Part shown: positions 50,985-61,374 of the stretch, in pieces
Layout: every line of letters begins with the position of its first letter
How positions within the stretch are numbered: position 1 is the first letter of the stretch
Assembly (NCBI GenBank): GCA_030066015.1
Contig: JASJCL010000032.1
Location: 1 to 64,000 of the forward strand
Origin: Desulfosarcinaceae bacterium
GTDB lineage: Bacteria; Desulfobacterota; Desulfobacteria; Desulfobacterales; Desulfosarcinaceae
DNA length: 64,000 bases
Reading direction: 5' to 3'
Translations under genes and position numbers: made by a program
Notes under the pieces: model-generated
Databases searched by the model: none
What the model was told of the DNA's origin: nothing
The model's input: only the letters and a program-made list of their open reading frames with translations

Positions 50985-51986
50985 CTATTTGGTCACGTTT
51001 ACGGCCACCGCCAGCGCGCGAACGCGACCCGTCGTCACCGGCAGCGGCCGCCATGCAGTGTCTTCCAGGGGGCGATACCACAGCTTGCCGTTGGAGAGGA
51101 TGGCGAAGAGGCGGTCGCCCGCCTGCTGAAACCGGTCCACCATGTAATCGGGCCAGGGTGCGTCCAGGCCGTCGGCGTCGGCCTGCCAGGTGCGGCCCCC
51201 ATCGCGGGAGATTTCGATCCGGCCGTTGCGGTCGACGCCGTCCGCCGGACCGGCGACGATAAGGGCGGGATCGTCGGGGTGGACCCAGGCGTCCCGGATA
51301 TAGCCGGGATGAATGCGCTTCCAGGCGCCACCGGCATCCTCCGAGCGATAGAGACCGCCCCCGGTGGCGGCGGTCAGCGATCGGGGCGACTGCGGATGAC
51401 GGCGGATGCTGTGGACATCGGGGTGGATCCGGCGCTCCAGGCCACGGGTGAGGTCGGGCTTGCCGTCGCTACCGGATACGAGTTGCCAGGATCGACCCTC
51501 GTCGGTGGTCATCAGCACCCCCCCCACCTCCACGGCGGCGTAGATCGGGGTCTCTGCTCCCGGGCCGGGTGGCAGGGCGAAGCCGCGTACACAGCCCTCC
51601 CGCGGTGAATAGGGCAGATACCAGCCCAGCCGGTCGCGCAGTTCGGCCACGCCAGTTCCCGCCTGCCAGCTGCGGCCCCCGTCAATCGACCAGAAGATGT
51701 CGGCCGGTTCGGTACCGGCCAGGATCAGCGCCGGCCTCTCCGCGGATGCCGCGAGCCAGCGCACGTAGGGGGTGGCCAAGCCTTCGTTGGCCAGCTGCCA
51801 ACTGGTACCGCCATCCGTCGATCGACGGATACCGTCGACAGCACCCACGAGGATGCTCTTCTCTGTCACCACCACACTGGTCAATGCGGTGGAGGCCAGA
51901 TGATGGCCGGTGAGCTGCCAAGTTTCTCCGGCCATGCTGACGATGAACAGACCGATGTGGGTGGCGATATAGAGGGTGGTTGACAC
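50985..51986 (-). CDS. BNR-repeat (sialidase-like propeller) protein
   Basis: This 333-residue protein has repeated BNR/Asp-box motifs of the SxDGGxxW kind: RRSTDGGTSWQL, WSIDGGRSWQA, TTDEGRSWQL, YRSEDAGGAWKR and ISRDGGRTWQA. It should fold as a beta-propeller. The N-terminus has no signal peptide by eye, so a cytoplasmic place is possible. Similar proteins are annotated as photosystem stability factor-like or exo-alpha-sialidase-like; catalytic residues of sialidases are not evident. Confidence 0.8.
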   Translation of the reverse strand: MSTTLYIATHIGLFIVSMAGETWQLTGHHLASTALTSVVVTEKSILVGAVDGIRRSTDGGTSWQLANEGLATPYVRWLAASAERPALILAGTEPADIFWSIDGGRSWQAGTGVAELRDRLGWYLPYSPREGCVRGFALPPGPGAETPIYAAVEVGGVLMTTDEGRSWQLVSGSDGKPDLTRGLERRIHPDVHSIRRHPQSPRSLTAATGGGLYRSEDAGGAWKRIHPGYIRDAWVHPDDPALIVAGPADGVDRNGRIEISRDGGRTWQADADGLDAPWPDYMVDRFQQAGDRLFAILSNGKLWYRPLEDTAWRPLPVTTGRVRALAVAVNVTK

Positions 51987-52384
51987 GACAGACCTCCTCC
52001 TGCGGTTGGTGCAACTGGGTGGTGCCGCAGTGGTTGGCGATCCACGACCGTCAGCCGTTTACCCAATGGTAAGGCGGGATCGGGGGGCGTCAACTTGCGC
52101 CAGCTGCCGCCGCCCAGGCGCAGCGGAGGGGTGATTTGTGGGACGGTGCTTGAACCGCATGGTCTCGGTGAGACCTTCTGGCATGCTTCATCACAAGGCT
52201 CGAAATACGATTCAAGGCGCTGGAATGATATTACAATTTTCACCGCGGCTTGACCCGGGGGAGGGGGCCAGCGTATACTGGAATCATCCGCTGGGGTGCA
52301 ATTGGCCACCTGCCCGATGGGGGGTATCTGCCGTCGGCCTTTGCGCCCAGCGCCTCCTCCGTTGATTCCCCGGGGAGGGTGATG
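51987..52384. other. Intergenic region with the disA promoter
   Basis: This 398-base gap lies between two divergent genes, the BNR-repeat gene (minus strand) and disA (plus strand). Apart from the promoter at 52250-52279 I see no structured element or short gene. Confidence 0.5.
52250..52279 (+). promoter_or_regulatory. Promoter of disA
   Basis: TTGACC (52250-52255) and TATACT (52274-52279) are 18 bases apart and lie about 105 bases upstream of the disA start on the same strand. The leader that results is long enough for further control but no known RNA motif was seen. Confidence 0.6.
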
Positions 52385-53443
52385 ATGATCGCCGCACAGC
52401 TCATACCCAAGATCCAGATGGTGGCGCCCGGCACGCGACTGCGGCGGGCGCTGGACGCCATCGTCATGGCCGAGTTCGGCGCACTGATCGTTTTCCTCGA
52501 CGACATCAAGGCCCAGGAGAACATTCTCCAGGGGGGCTTTTACATCGGCGCCAGCTTCTCGCCAGAGAAGCTTTACGAGTTGGCCAAAATGGACGGCGCC
52601 ATTATTCTAGACGAAAGCGTTTCCCGAATTCTCGCCGCCAACGTCCAATTGGCCCCCGACCCCTCCCTGCCCACCGACGAGACCGGCATGCGCCACCGCG
52701 CGGCGGAGCGGGCGGCCCGTCAAACCGGCAAGTTCGTCCTGACGGTGTCACGACGCCGGCGGGTCATTACGCTCTATCACCGGCACCACAAGCATCAAAT
52801 CAACGAGATCAGCTATCTTCTCACCCGACTCGATCAAACCATCCGAATGGTGGAGCGTTACAAGGCGCTGCTGGATCGCAAGGCCGGCCAATTGGAAGCC
52901 GACGAATTCCTGGACCAGGTTCACCTTGTCCAGGTGACCGAGCTGATCCGGGATGGCCTGATGATCCTGCGCCTTCTCGATGAGGTGGCGCCCTATGTCG
53001 TGGAGTGCGGCGACGAGGGCCGGCTGCCCGCCATGCGGCTAGGCAGCGTCAGTGACGAGGTAATGGAGATGGTTGAACTGCTGGCCAAGGATTATGGCCA
53101 TCCAGAGGATGGGCGACACGTTGGTGCCGAGCGAATCATGGCACTCACGGATGACGACCGCGAGAATCTCAGCCGGATTGCCCGCCGTCTGGGGTGGCCG
53201 ACAGCAGCGGCGGCGGACCTGGAGGATGTCGCCGTCAGCGCCAGAGGCTACCGTCTGCTGGCGCGGGAGGCCAAGATCCCAATGGCCGCCGCCGAGCAGG
53301 TGGTGGCCCGGTTCAAGCATATCACGGGTCTCCGTCGCGCGGATGCCGACGCGCTCATGTCGGTCGAGGGGATTGGCGAGAAGCGGGCCCAATCGATTCT
53401 TGCTGGACTCCTGCGGGTGCGCCAGCGCAGCGGCTTCCAGTAG
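52385..53443 (+). CDS. disA: DNA integrity scanning diadenylate cyclase
   Basis: DisA makes cyclic di-AMP and scans for DNA damage. The start at 52385 follows a GGAGG ribosome site by six bases; adjacent ATG/GTG codons are alternatives. The 352-residue protein has the DGA motif at residues 70-72 (KMDGAIILDE) and the GxRHR motif at 101-105 of the catalytic domain, a central linker, and C-terminal helix-hairpin-helix segments (ALMSVEGIGEKRAQSILAG). No c-di-AMP phosphodiesterase gene is adjacent. Confidence 0.93.
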   Translation: MIAAQLIPKIQMVAPGTRLRRALDAIVMAEFGALIVFLDDIKAQENILQGGFYIGASFSPEKLYELAKMDGAIILDESVSRILAANVQLAPDPSLPTDETGMRHRAAERAARQTGKFVLTVSRRRRVITLYHRHHKHQINEISYLLTRLDQTIRMVERYKALLDRKAGQLEADEFLDQVHLVQVTELIRDGLMILRLLDEVAPYVVECGDEGRLPAMRLGSVSDEVMEMVELLAKDYGHPEDGRHVGAERIMALTDDDRENLSRIARRLGWPTAAAADLEDVAVSARGYRLLAREAKIPMAAAEQVVARFKHITGLRRADADALMSVEGIGEKRAQSILAGLLRVRQRSGFQ

Positions 53444-53720
53444 ACGCGCCGCCCGGTCCTGCACCAGCTGGTCGGATTGACGCGGCGAATCTGGGCCTTA
53501 ACCTCTGGTTGGTTCAAGGATCCAGTGCCGATTATTGGACGCGACCGCTCGTCGACGGCCGGAAGCCCGTGACCGCCATCGGTGTCTGAAGCGTGCGCAA
53601 TCGATCGCCGGAAACACGGTCATCCGTCCAATCAAGCTTTCTCCTGCGCATCGCTCTCTCCCGCCGCTGATGCTTGCCCCAAGCGTTGTGTCGGACGCCG
53701 TCGATATAGAGGAGCATCAC

Positions 53721-55166
53721 ATGTTGGATTGCAAGCGCATCTCTCCAAGATCCAAACGGTATGGTCTTTATTGGCTGTGCATCGCTGGGATCATCGCCGG
53801 CCTGACCGGGCTGTCGTTTTCGGCAGACGGCACGGAATCGTCGGCCGGGGCAGTGGCCCTGGTGGTGCAGATCCGCGGCCCCATCGGTCCCGCCACGGCC
53901 GATTTTGTGTCCAAAGCCATTGGCACCGCCCAATCGCGCTCGGCCGCCCTCGTCGTATTGACCATGGACACGCCCGGCGGCCTATCCGACAGCATGCGGG
54001 ACATCATCCACAGCATCCTGGAAGCGCCGCTGCCGGTGGTCGGTTACGTATTTCCCTCCGGCTCCCGGGCGGCAAGTGCCGGCACCTATATTCTGTATGC
54101 TTGCCACATCGCCGCCATGGCACCGGGCACCAATCTGGGCGCCGCCACCCCCATTCAGATTGGCGGTGGTCTACCGCTGCCCGGGCAAAATGAGCGGCCC
54201 TCGGACGAAAGCCAGGAGCCGTCCGACCAAGGCAAAACGCGCCGCGATGCCCTGACGGCCAAGATCGTCAACGATGCCGCCGCCTATATCCGCAGCCTGG
54301 CCCAGATGCGGGGGCGCAATGCCGAGTGGGCCGAACGCTCTGTCCGTGAAGGGGTCAGCTTGGCGGTCGCGGACGCCTTGGCGGAAAGCGTCATCGATCT
54401 GGTGGCCGCCGACATCGCCGATCTCCTGCGCCAGCTCGATGGTCGCCAGGTGACAGTGGCTGGCAGCACCCGCACGCTGAAAACGGATGAGTTGCGGGTG
54501 GAGACCATCGAGCCCGATTGGCGCAACCGGCTGCTGAGCGTCCTGACCAACCCCAACATCGCCTTCCTCCTGATTCTGGCCGGGATCTACGGCCTGTTTT
54601 TCGAATTTGCCAATCCCGGCACCATCGGTCCGGGCGTCGTGGGCGTGATATGTCTCATGCTGGGCTTCTATGCCCTCAATCTCCTGCCCATCAATTACGC
54701 CGGCCTGGGCCTCCTCATTCTGGCCATCGCCTTGATGGCCGCCGAAGCCTTCAGCCCCTCCTTCGGCGTTCTGGGCACGGGGGGAATCATCGCCTTCGTG
54801 CTTTCCGCCACCATGCTGATTGACAGCGGCATACCCGGATTTTCCATCTCGTGGCCCGTCATCTTGACCACTGCGGCCATGAGTGCCGGGTTGCTGATCT
54901 TTCTGCTGGGCTATGTCTGGCGGGCGCAACGGCGGCCAGTCACCACCGGTGGCCGGGCCTGGATCGGCAAGGCGGCCGTTGTGTTAGAATGGTCGGCGGA
55001 GAGCGGCAGCGGCTATGTGCGCTGCGGCGGCGAACGCTGGAGAGCCGCGGGACCGGCAGACCTTACCCCCGACGAGGGGGTCTTCGTGCACGGTCGCAGC
55101 GGCCTGAGATTGGACGTCGGGCGAACCGCCCCCAAGGCAAAAGGAGACCGTCATGCCGACCATTAG
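53721..55166 (+). CDS. NfeD-type membrane-bound ClpP-class serine protease
   Basis: The start at 53721 has an AGGAG ribosome site. The 481-residue protein has a signal or membrane helix (about residues 15-35), then a ClpP-like protease domain with the nucleophile Ser119 in [10 protein letters not shown] and the base Lys181 in ALTAKIVND, then four to six membrane helices and a C-terminal NfeD OB-fold ([30 protein letters not shown]). It overlaps the slipin gene. In other bacteria this protease cuts the slipin C-terminus. Confidence 0.92.
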   Translation: MLDCKRISPRSKRYGLYWLCIAGIIAGLTGLSFSADGTESSAGAVALVVQIRGPIGPATADFVSKAIGTAQSRSAALVVLTMDTPGGLSDSMRDIIHSILEAPLPVVGYVFPSGSRAASAGTYILYACHIAAMAPGTNLGAATPIQIGGGLPLPGQNERPSDESQEPSDQGKTRRDALTAKIVNDAAAYIRSLAQMRGRNAEWAERSVREGVSLAVADALAESVIDLVAADIADLLRQLDGRQVTVAGSTRTLKTDELRVETIEPDWRNRLLSVLTNPNIAFLLILAGIYGLFFEFANPGTIGPGVVGVICLMLGFYALNLLPINYAGLGLLILAIALMAAEAFSPSFGVLGTGGIIAFVLSATMLIDSGIPGFSISWPVILTTAAMSAGLLIFLLGYVWRAQRRPVTTGGRAWIGKAAVVLEWSAESGSGYVRCGGERWRAAGPADLTPDEGVFVHGRSGLRLDVGRTAPKAKGDRHADH

Positions 55167-55944
55167 CCTTTACCTCACCATCGCCATCATGGTGATCGGG
55201 TTTTTGTACCTCGCCATCCGCGTTTTGCGTGAATACGAACGGGCCACCATCTTCACCCTGGGGCGGTTTTCGGGTGTCAAGGGGCCGGGGCTGATCATCC
55301 TTATCCCGCTGGTTCAACAGATGGTACGCGTGGACCTGAGAACCGTGGTGGAGGATGTCCCCAGTCAGGACGTCATCTCGCGGGACAATGTCTCCGTGAA
55401 GGTCAATGCCGTCATCTACTACCGGGTGGTGGATGCCGAGCGCGCCATCAACCAGGTGGAAAATTTCCGCGGTGCCACCAGCCAGCTGGCCCAGACCACC
55501 CTCCGCTCGGTGCTGGGCAAGCACGAACTGGACGAGATGTTGGCCGAGCGGGACAAGCTCAACCGGGATATCCAGGAGATTCTGGACGAGCAGACCGATG
55601 AGTGGGGCATCAAGGTCAGCAACGTGGAGATCAAACACGTGGACATCAACGAGAGCATGGTGCGCGCCATCGCCCGCCAGGCGGAGGCGGAGCGCAACCG
55701 GCGGGCCAAGGTCATCAATGCCACCGGCGAGGAGCAGGCCGCGGACAAACTGGTTGCCGCCGCCGAGAAGATGGCGACGCAGAGCCAATCGATGCAGCTG
55801 CGCTATCTATCGACCCTCTATGATGTCAGTCAGGGCAGAGGATCGGTCATCGTCTTCCCCTTTCCCTTGGAGGTCGTCAAACTGCTCGAACGGATGACCA
55901 CGGGCGCCTCCGATGCGGGTGTGGCCACCGAAGGCGACTCGTGA
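55153..55944 (+). CDS. Slipin (stomatin/SPFH family)
   Basis: This 263-residue protein has an N-terminal membrane helix (about residues 4-22) and an SPFH domain with [65 protein letters not shown] and a helical tail ending in ALL-like coiled coil plus [17 protein letters not shown]. The start at 55153 has an AAGGAGA ribosome site and overlaps the protease gene by 14 bases. The pair is thought to act in membrane microdomains and protein quality control. Confidence 0.92.
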   Translation: MPTISLYLTIAIMVIGFLYLAIRVLREYERATIFTLGRFSGVKGPGLIILIPLVQQMVRVDLRTVVEDVPSQDVISRDNVSVKVNAVIYYRVVDAERAINQVENFRGATSQLAQTTLRSVLGKHELDEMLAERDKLNRDIQEILDEQTDEWGIKVSNVEIKHVDINESMVRAIARQAEAERNRRAKVINATGEEQAADKLVAAAEKMATQSQSMQLRYLSTLYDVSQGRGSVIVFPFPLEVVKLLERMTTGASDAGVATEGDS

Positions 55945-56225
55945 AAGGGGCCCCAAGCGGTAGATCCGCTATGGTCGCTATCGGCCATTCAAGATGCCAG
56001 TCGGGCCGACCCATGGCCCACCCCCTTCCTCTCAATCGGATAAGGCCCCCGGCATTGACGCATTGTCAGCAGGCGTTATTTGTGGTTAGGTAGAGGCTGC
56101 CGGTGGCGACGACCGATCCAACGCCTGCCGGTGCGCATCGGCGCGGCCCACGCCAACCCGCCCGCCCCGCCGAGCGCCGTCCCCGACTGCCCGCTGCGTG
56201 AACGCGAACCGCATCAAGAGGGCAC

Positions 56226-57434
56226 ATGCGATACCGATTGCTGATTGGACACCGTCCCGTCGACACCACCCAGAGGACCCCTCGGCCCCAGACCATCGGG
56301 ACCCTGCTGCTCGCAGCGGTCCTCACGCTCCTCATCCCGCTCCCGCCGGTAAACGCCCAATCCCAGGCGCAGATCTCCGCCGAACCGGTGCGCATCGTGG
56401 CCATCTTCTCCCAGACCGGGATTGCCGCCACCCACAACGAACCCCTCATTCCCATGGTCCAATTGGCCGTGGAGGAGATCAACCGCGCCGGCGGCGTGCT
56501 CGGGCGGCCGATTCAACTCATCCTGCTGGACAATCAGAGCACCCCCATCGGCGCCCGTCTCGCCGCAGAGAAGGCCATCCGCTTGAAAGCCACGGCGGTG
56601 GTGGGCGCCCATTGGAGTTCCCATTCGCTCGCCATGGCGCCCGTCCTCCAGGCGGCCAGCATTCCCATGATCAGCCCCGGATCGACCAATCCCGACGTGA
56701 CCCGCATCGGTAATTTTATCTTCCGGGCCTGCTTTGTGGACTCTTTTCAAGGGGTCGCCATGGCGACCTTCGCTACCCAAGATTTGAAGGCCCGGACAGC
56801 GGTCGTGGTGCAAAATATTGACGAGGCCTACAGCGTGATGTTGGCCGAGTTCTTCAAGAAAGCCTTCATCGACAGCGGTGGGCGGGTGCTGCTCGAGGAG
56901 GGCTATCGCGGCAAGGCGATCGATTTTTCGCGCATCATCAAGAAGATCCAGCGTGAGCCGCCGGATGTGGTCTACCTGCCCGGTTATACGCGCGACAGCG
57001 GCCTGTTCATCAAGCAGGCCATCCAGTTGAAGCTGAAGAGTACCTTTCTGGGGGGCGATGCCTGGGATGAGATCGAGCAGATCGCCGGCGATGCCATCAA
57101 CGGCAGTTTCCAGTCGGCCCCCTGGCACCCCCAGGCCCCCTTCCCGAGAAGCATCTACCTGCAGAATCTCTTCCGCCGCAAGTTCATGCGGGATATCGAC
57201 AACGTCAGCGCGCCCCTGGCCTTCGATGCCGTCATGCTGCTGGTCGACGCCATGAAGCGGGCCGATAGCCTGCAGGGGGAGGATATCCGTTTGGCATTGT
57301 CCCAGACCGTCAACTATCAGGGGGCCACCGGCATCTTCAGTTTTGACGATTACGGCGATCCGCGGAACAAGGATGTGATCATCATTCAATTCCGGAAAGG
57401 CCGCCGGCTTTTTCATAAAACCATTCGACCGTGA
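56226..57434 (+). CDS. LivK-like periplasmic binding protein, copy 1
   Basis: This 402-residue protein has an N-terminal signal (hydrophobic run at about residues 26-42) and a type I periplasmic-binding fold (Peripla_BP_6): VRIVAIFSQTGIAATHNEP, VEEINRAGGVLGRPIQLILLDNQSTPIGARLAAEKAI, VVGAHWSSHSLAMAPVLQAASIPMISPGSTNP. It is similar to the next gene over its whole length. No permease or ATPase gene is adjacent, while a histidine kinase follows, so ligand sensing is likely. The ligand, perhaps a branched-chain amino acid or aromatic compound, is unknown. Confidence 0.88.
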   Translation: MRYRLLIGHRPVDTTQRTPRPQTIGTLLLAAVLTLLIPLPPVNAQSQAQISAEPVRIVAIFSQTGIAATHNEPLIPMVQLAVEEINRAGGVLGRPIQLILLDNQSTPIGARLAAEKAIRLKATAVVGAHWSSHSLAMAPVLQAASIPMISPGSTNPDVTRIGNFIFRACFVDSFQGVAMATFATQDLKARTAVVVQNIDEAYSVMLAEFFKKAFIDSGGRVLLEEGYRGKAIDFSRIIKKIQREPPDVVYLPGYTRDSGLFIKQAIQLKLKSTFLGGDAWDEIEQIAGDAINGSFQSAPWHPQAPFPRSIYLQNLFRRKFMRDIDNVSAPLAFDAVMLLVDAMKRADSLQGEDIRLALSQTVNYQGATGIFSFDDYGDPRNKDVIIIQFRKGRRLFHKTIRP

Positions 57435-57454
57435 TGGTGAAGCGGGGAGTAGAT

Positions 57455-58612
57455 ATGGGGATGAAGTCCATTCCAGTCCGTATAGTCGCCGTGGGGACGG
57501 CGCTTTGGGGTCTCCTGCTGGTCGCCCTCGCCGCATCTCCGGCGGCGGTGATGGCGCACTCCCACGATGGTATCCACATCGCCGCCATCTTCTCCCTGAC
57601 CGGACACGCCGCCAACGCCAACCGCACCTCGCTGGTGGGAACCCGCATCGCCGTTGACGAGATCAACGCCGCCGGGGGCCTTCTGGGGCAGCGGGTCAAT
57701 CTCATTGTGCTGGACAACATGAGCACCCCCATCGGCTCCAGCATGGCGGCCAACCAGGCCGTTGCGGCCGGTGTCGCCTTCATTGTCGGTGCTGCCTGGA
57801 GTTCCCACTCCCTGAGTATTGCCGAGGTGGCGCAGCGCAATCGGATACCGATGATCTCCAATATCTCCTCCTCCCCCAAGCTTACCCGCATCGGCGACTA
57901 TATTTTCAGGGTCTGCTTCACCGATAATTTCCAGGGGCGTATCATGGCCGAGTTCGCCCGTTATGAACTCGGGGCCCGCAAGGCGATCCTTTTTGTCGAT
58001 TTGACCAGCGACTACAGCCTCCAATTATCGGCCATCTTTCGGCAGCACTTCGAAGGCATCGGGGGCGAGGTCATCAGTGAGATCGAGTACAAAGCCCGCC
58101 AGGACAGCTACGAGAAGCAGATCCAACTGGCCACCACCCAGGCGGCAGATGTGGTCTTCATCGCCGGACACGATGAAAGCGGCATCATCGCCAATCATCT
58201 GCAGATGGCCGGCATCCAGGCGATTTTCATCGGTGGCGATGGCTGGTCCGATCCAAGTTTCTTTGAGTTGGGCGGCAATCAGCTTACCAAGGCCTACTAC
58301 TGCTCCCATTGGTCGGCCGCGTCCGAAAACCCGCAATCGCAGGCCTTCGCCCGCCGCCATGGCGGTAAGAAAGACTTCGGTGTGGCCTCGGCGCTCGCCT
58401 ACGACGCCGTCATGATTGCGGCGGCCGCCATCGAAAAGGCCGGATCCACCGCCCCGGAGGATATTCGCACGGCGTTGGCCGGCATCCAGGAGCACAACGG
58501 CATCACCGGGGCCATCTCCTTCGACGGCAACGGTGATCCATTTAAATGTGCCGTTATCATGGAGATTGAGGACGGCGCCGCCCGCTATCTCAAAACCCTC
58601 TGCCCCCGGTGA
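57455..58612 (+). CDS. LivK-like periplasmic binding protein, copy 2
   Basis: The start at 57455 has a GGGGAG ribosome site. The 385-residue protein has a signal peptide (to about residue 34) and the same fold as its upstream neighbour, with IHIAAIFSLTGHAANANRTSL, DEINAAGGLLGQRVNLIVLDNMSTPIGSSMAANQAV and IVGAAWSSHSLSIAEVAQRNRIPMISNISSSPKLTRIGDYIFRVCFTDNFQG. The two genes are clear tandem duplicates. It lies 20 bases after the first and 73 bases before the kinase gene. Confidence 0.88.
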   Translation: MGMKSIPVRIVAVGTALWGLLLVALAASPAAVMAHSHDGIHIAAIFSLTGHAANANRTSLVGTRIAVDEINAAGGLLGQRVNLIVLDNMSTPIGSSMAANQAVAAGVAFIVGAAWSSHSLSIAEVAQRNRIPMISNISSSPKLTRIGDYIFRVCFTDNFQGRIMAEFARYELGARKAILFVDLTSDYSLQLSAIFRQHFEGIGGEVISEIEYKARQDSYEKQIQLATTQAADVVFIAGHDESGIIANHLQMAGIQAIFIGGDGWSDPSFFELGGNQLTKAYYCSHWSAASENPQSQAFARRHGGKKDFGVASALAYDAVMIAAAAIEKAGSTAPEDIRTALAGIQEHNGITGAISFDGNGDPFKCAVIMEIEDGAARYLKTLCPR

Positions 58613-58685
58613 GCGCAGACGATGCCGATCGCTGAGCCGATTCACCGGCTGCTTGACTTGGCCTGGAGGGGCGGAAAGGGGGCCG

Positions 58686-61298
58686 ATGCGCTATAAAAGC
58701 CTTCCGCTTCGCATCAATATCGCCATCATCTCCACCGCCCTGGTGATCGTCGTCCTGTTCGGCATGTTTCTCTATCCGCTGGAGCACCGTCGCGCCGACG
58801 TACAGGTCCAGCGCATCAATTTGCTTCTGGACACCATTTTCAGACAGAAACTCAACGATCTCGCCAACGAATTGTTTGCTCGGCAGGAGCGGGCCCTAAG
58901 GGCGTCGCTGGACGAGATCGTCAACGTCGACGACGTGCTCGGCGCGGCGATCTATCTGCCGGACGGCGGCCAGTTCATGTCCAACCATCCGTTGGCCGCC
59001 CGCATCGATCCCAGACCGCAGCGGCTGGCAACGGCACCCGGCAGTATCTTCGAACGGCTCTCTGGTGAGGACGCCTCGGTGGGCGTCTACCTGAACCGCA
59101 TCGAAGTGATCGGCCAGATCATCGGCTATATCGCCATCTACTACGATTTCACCGACCTTGACCGGGAGATCTGGCAATCGGTGGCCATCTTCAGCGGCCT
59201 CCTGGCCACGACTGTACTGCTCATGGGAGTACTGCTCAACCGGTTTCTATTCCGTTCCGTGATTCAGCCGGTCTCCCTCCTGCGAAACGCCATGCGCCGC
59301 GTGGAGGAGGGCGGGCTTGGCGAAACGGTCGCCCTGCCTAGAACGGATGAAATCGGTGATATGGGGGCGGCCTTCAACGATATGTCTGTTCGGCTGCGGC
59401 AGGTGCACAACGCGCTCATGGACGCCGAAGAGAAATATCGCTCCATTTTTGAAAACGCTATCGAGGGCATTTTTCAGTGCACGCCGGGCCAGGGGCGGTT
59501 TTTAACCGTTAACAGTGCCCTCAGCGCCATGCTGGGTTACCAGAGCGGCCAAGAATTGATGGGCGCCATCACCGACATCAGCAGCCAGCTCTTTCTCAAC
59601 CGGTCGGACGCCATTCGCTTCGAAACCGAGCTGCAGGCCGCCGACCGGACGGTTGGCTTCGAGACCGCCTTGTGCTGTTTAGACGGCAGCACCATCACCG
59701 TTTCCATTTCGGCCCGTCGGGTAAAGGATGACGCCGGTGCGGTCCAGTACGTCGAGGGCTCGGTGGAGGACATCACCGAACGCCGGCAGCGCGAGGAGGC
59801 GGAGCGCAAACAGGAAGCCGCCGAGGCCGCTAGTCGCGCCAAAAGCGAATTCCTCGCCTACATGAGTCATGAGATTCGAACCCCCATCAATGCGATCCTG
59901 GGATTCGCCGACGTCATGGAGGCCGCCGAGAAGGACCCCCGCAAAAAGCACTATATCCAGGTGATCAAGAGCAGCGGGGCCAGCCTGCTGCAGCTGATCA
60001 ACGACATCCTGGACCTCTCCAAGATCGAAGCCGGACGCATGGAGATCCAGGCAACGCCGGTAAACCTGGCCCTGCTCTTTCGAGAGCTGGACAACATCTT
60101 CTCCGCGGGTGCGCTCGCCAAAGGGCTCGACCTCTCCCTGATCGTTTCCCATGCGTTTCCGTCAAGACTGCTGCTGGACAAGGTGCGGATGCGCCAAGTG
60201 CTCTTCAACCTGATCGGCAATGCCGTCAAATACACGCCGAATGGCGGTGTGCGGGTATCGGCGGCCGCCGAGCGATCGGCGGCCGAGCGCTGCTGGGACC
60301 TGACCATCACGGTGGCGGACACCGGCATCGGCATCGATCCCGAGGCTCATGAAGAGGTGTTTCAATCCTTTCGTCAGCACCGCACCATGACCACCCCCCA
60401 GGCTGAAGGCACGGGATTGGGACTGCCCATCTCGAAGAATCTGGTGGAGATGATGGGGGGGCAGATCGCCCTGCAGAGCCAAACGGGGGAGGGCAGCGTG
60501 TTTACCATTACCCTGCCCCAGGTGCCCGAGCCGGAATCCGCGCGTCAGGAAGCTTCGCCGGAGGCGGCCGACCGGGACGAATCCCAGCGGATAGCGTTCG
60601 AACCGGCGACCGTGCTGCTGGCCGACGATCTCGAGATCAACCGCCAGCTCATCATCGAGGCCTTGCGGCACTCGCCGCTGGCCATCTCCGAGGCGACCAA
60701 TGGTCGCGAAGCGCTCAACCTGGCGCGGGAGACGCGTCCGGACATCATTCTGATGGATATCCGGATGCCGGAGATGGATGGTCACACCGCCATCGCCCAC
60801 ATTCAACAGGAACCGGAGCTGGCCGCCGTTCCCGTCATCGCGCTGACCGCCTCGGGGATGAAAGAGGACATCGCGCAAATTCAACGATCCGGCTTTGACG
60901 ATTATCTGATTCGGCCCTTCAACCGGGAACAGCTCCTGGCCATCTTGATGCGCCATCTGCCCTGCAGCCGTGTGGGCCATGAACACCGTCCGCATCCCGG
61001 CCGAGGGATCGAATGGCCGCCGCCAATCTATCTAAGCGCCTGGAAATGCCCAGTGGCGGCCGCACGCCAGCTGAAGGGCGCATTGAAGGAGCGCTGGCAG
61101 GAGACCCAGCGCAAGCAAAAGATCCCCGACATCCGCGATTTCGGCGCGGCGCTGGCCGATCTGGGGCGGGATGTCGATGCGCCGGCGCTGGAGGCCTATG
61201 GGACCGATCTGTGTCGCCACGCCGACAACTTCCAGATCGATCAGATTAAACACATGCTGGGCTGCTACGAGAAGATGCTGGAGATGATGGACGGGTAG
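58686..61298 (+). CDS. Hybrid histidine kinase with periplasmic sensor
   Basis: The start at 58686 has an AAAGGGGG ribosome site. The 870-residue protein has a membrane helix at about residues 9-30, a periplasmic sensor to about 165, a second helix (166-188), HAMP (189-242), PAS (248-365), a HisKA dimer with the phosphoacceptor His395 in YMSHEIRTPIN, an ATPase domain (500-612 with DTGIGID and GTGLGLPISKNLVEMMGG), a receiver with phosphoacceptor Asp691 (IILMDIRMPEMDGH), and a C-terminal helical segment of about 100 residues lacking the normal HPt histidine motif. It follows two binding proteins and precedes a response regulator. Confidence 0.92.
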   Translation: MRYKSLPLRINIAIISTALVIVVLFGMFLYPLEHRRADVQVQRINLLLDTIFRQKLNDLANELFARQERALRASLDEIVNVDDVLGAAIYLPDGGQFMSNHPLAARIDPRPQRLATAPGSIFERLSGEDASVGVYLNRIEVIGQIIGYIAIYYDFTDLDREIWQSVAIFSGLLATTVLLMGVLLNRFLFRSVIQPVSLLRNAMRRVEEGGLGETVALPRTDEIGDMGAAFNDMSVRLRQVHNALMDAEEKYRSIFENAIEGIFQCTPGQGRFLTVNSALSAMLGYQSGQELMGAITDISSQLFLNRSDAIRFETELQAADRTVGFETALCCLDGSTITVSISARRVKDDAGAVQYVEGSVEDITERRQREEAERKQEAAEAASRAKSEFLAYMSHEIRTPINAILGFADVMEAAEKDPRKKHYIQVIKSSGASLLQLINDILDLSKIEAGRMEIQATPVNLALLFRELDNIFSAGALAKGLDLSLIVSHAFPSRLLLDKVRMRQVLFNLIGNAVKYTPNGGVRVSAAAERSAAERCWDLTITVADTGIGIDPEAHEEVFQSFRQHRTMTTPQAEGTGLGLPISKNLVEMMGGQIALQSQTGEGSVFTITLPQVPEPESARQEASPEAADRDESQRIAFEPATVLLADDLEINRQLIIEALRHSPLAISEATNGREALNLARETRPDIILMDIRMPEMDGHTAIAHIQQEPELAAVPVIALTASGMKEDIAQIQRSGFDDYLIRPFNREQLLAILMRHLPCSRVGHEHRPHPGRGIEWPPPIYLSAWKCPVAAARQLKGALKERWQETQRKQKIPDIRDFGAALADLGRDVDAPALEAYGTDLCRHADNFQIDQIKHMLGCYEKMLEMMDG

Positions 61299-61374
61299 GT
61301 CGTGGTCGATGGCGTGGTAGGCCCCTGTTGTACGACGCCGGACCACGCCAACGGACCTAAGTTATGGGGGCGGC

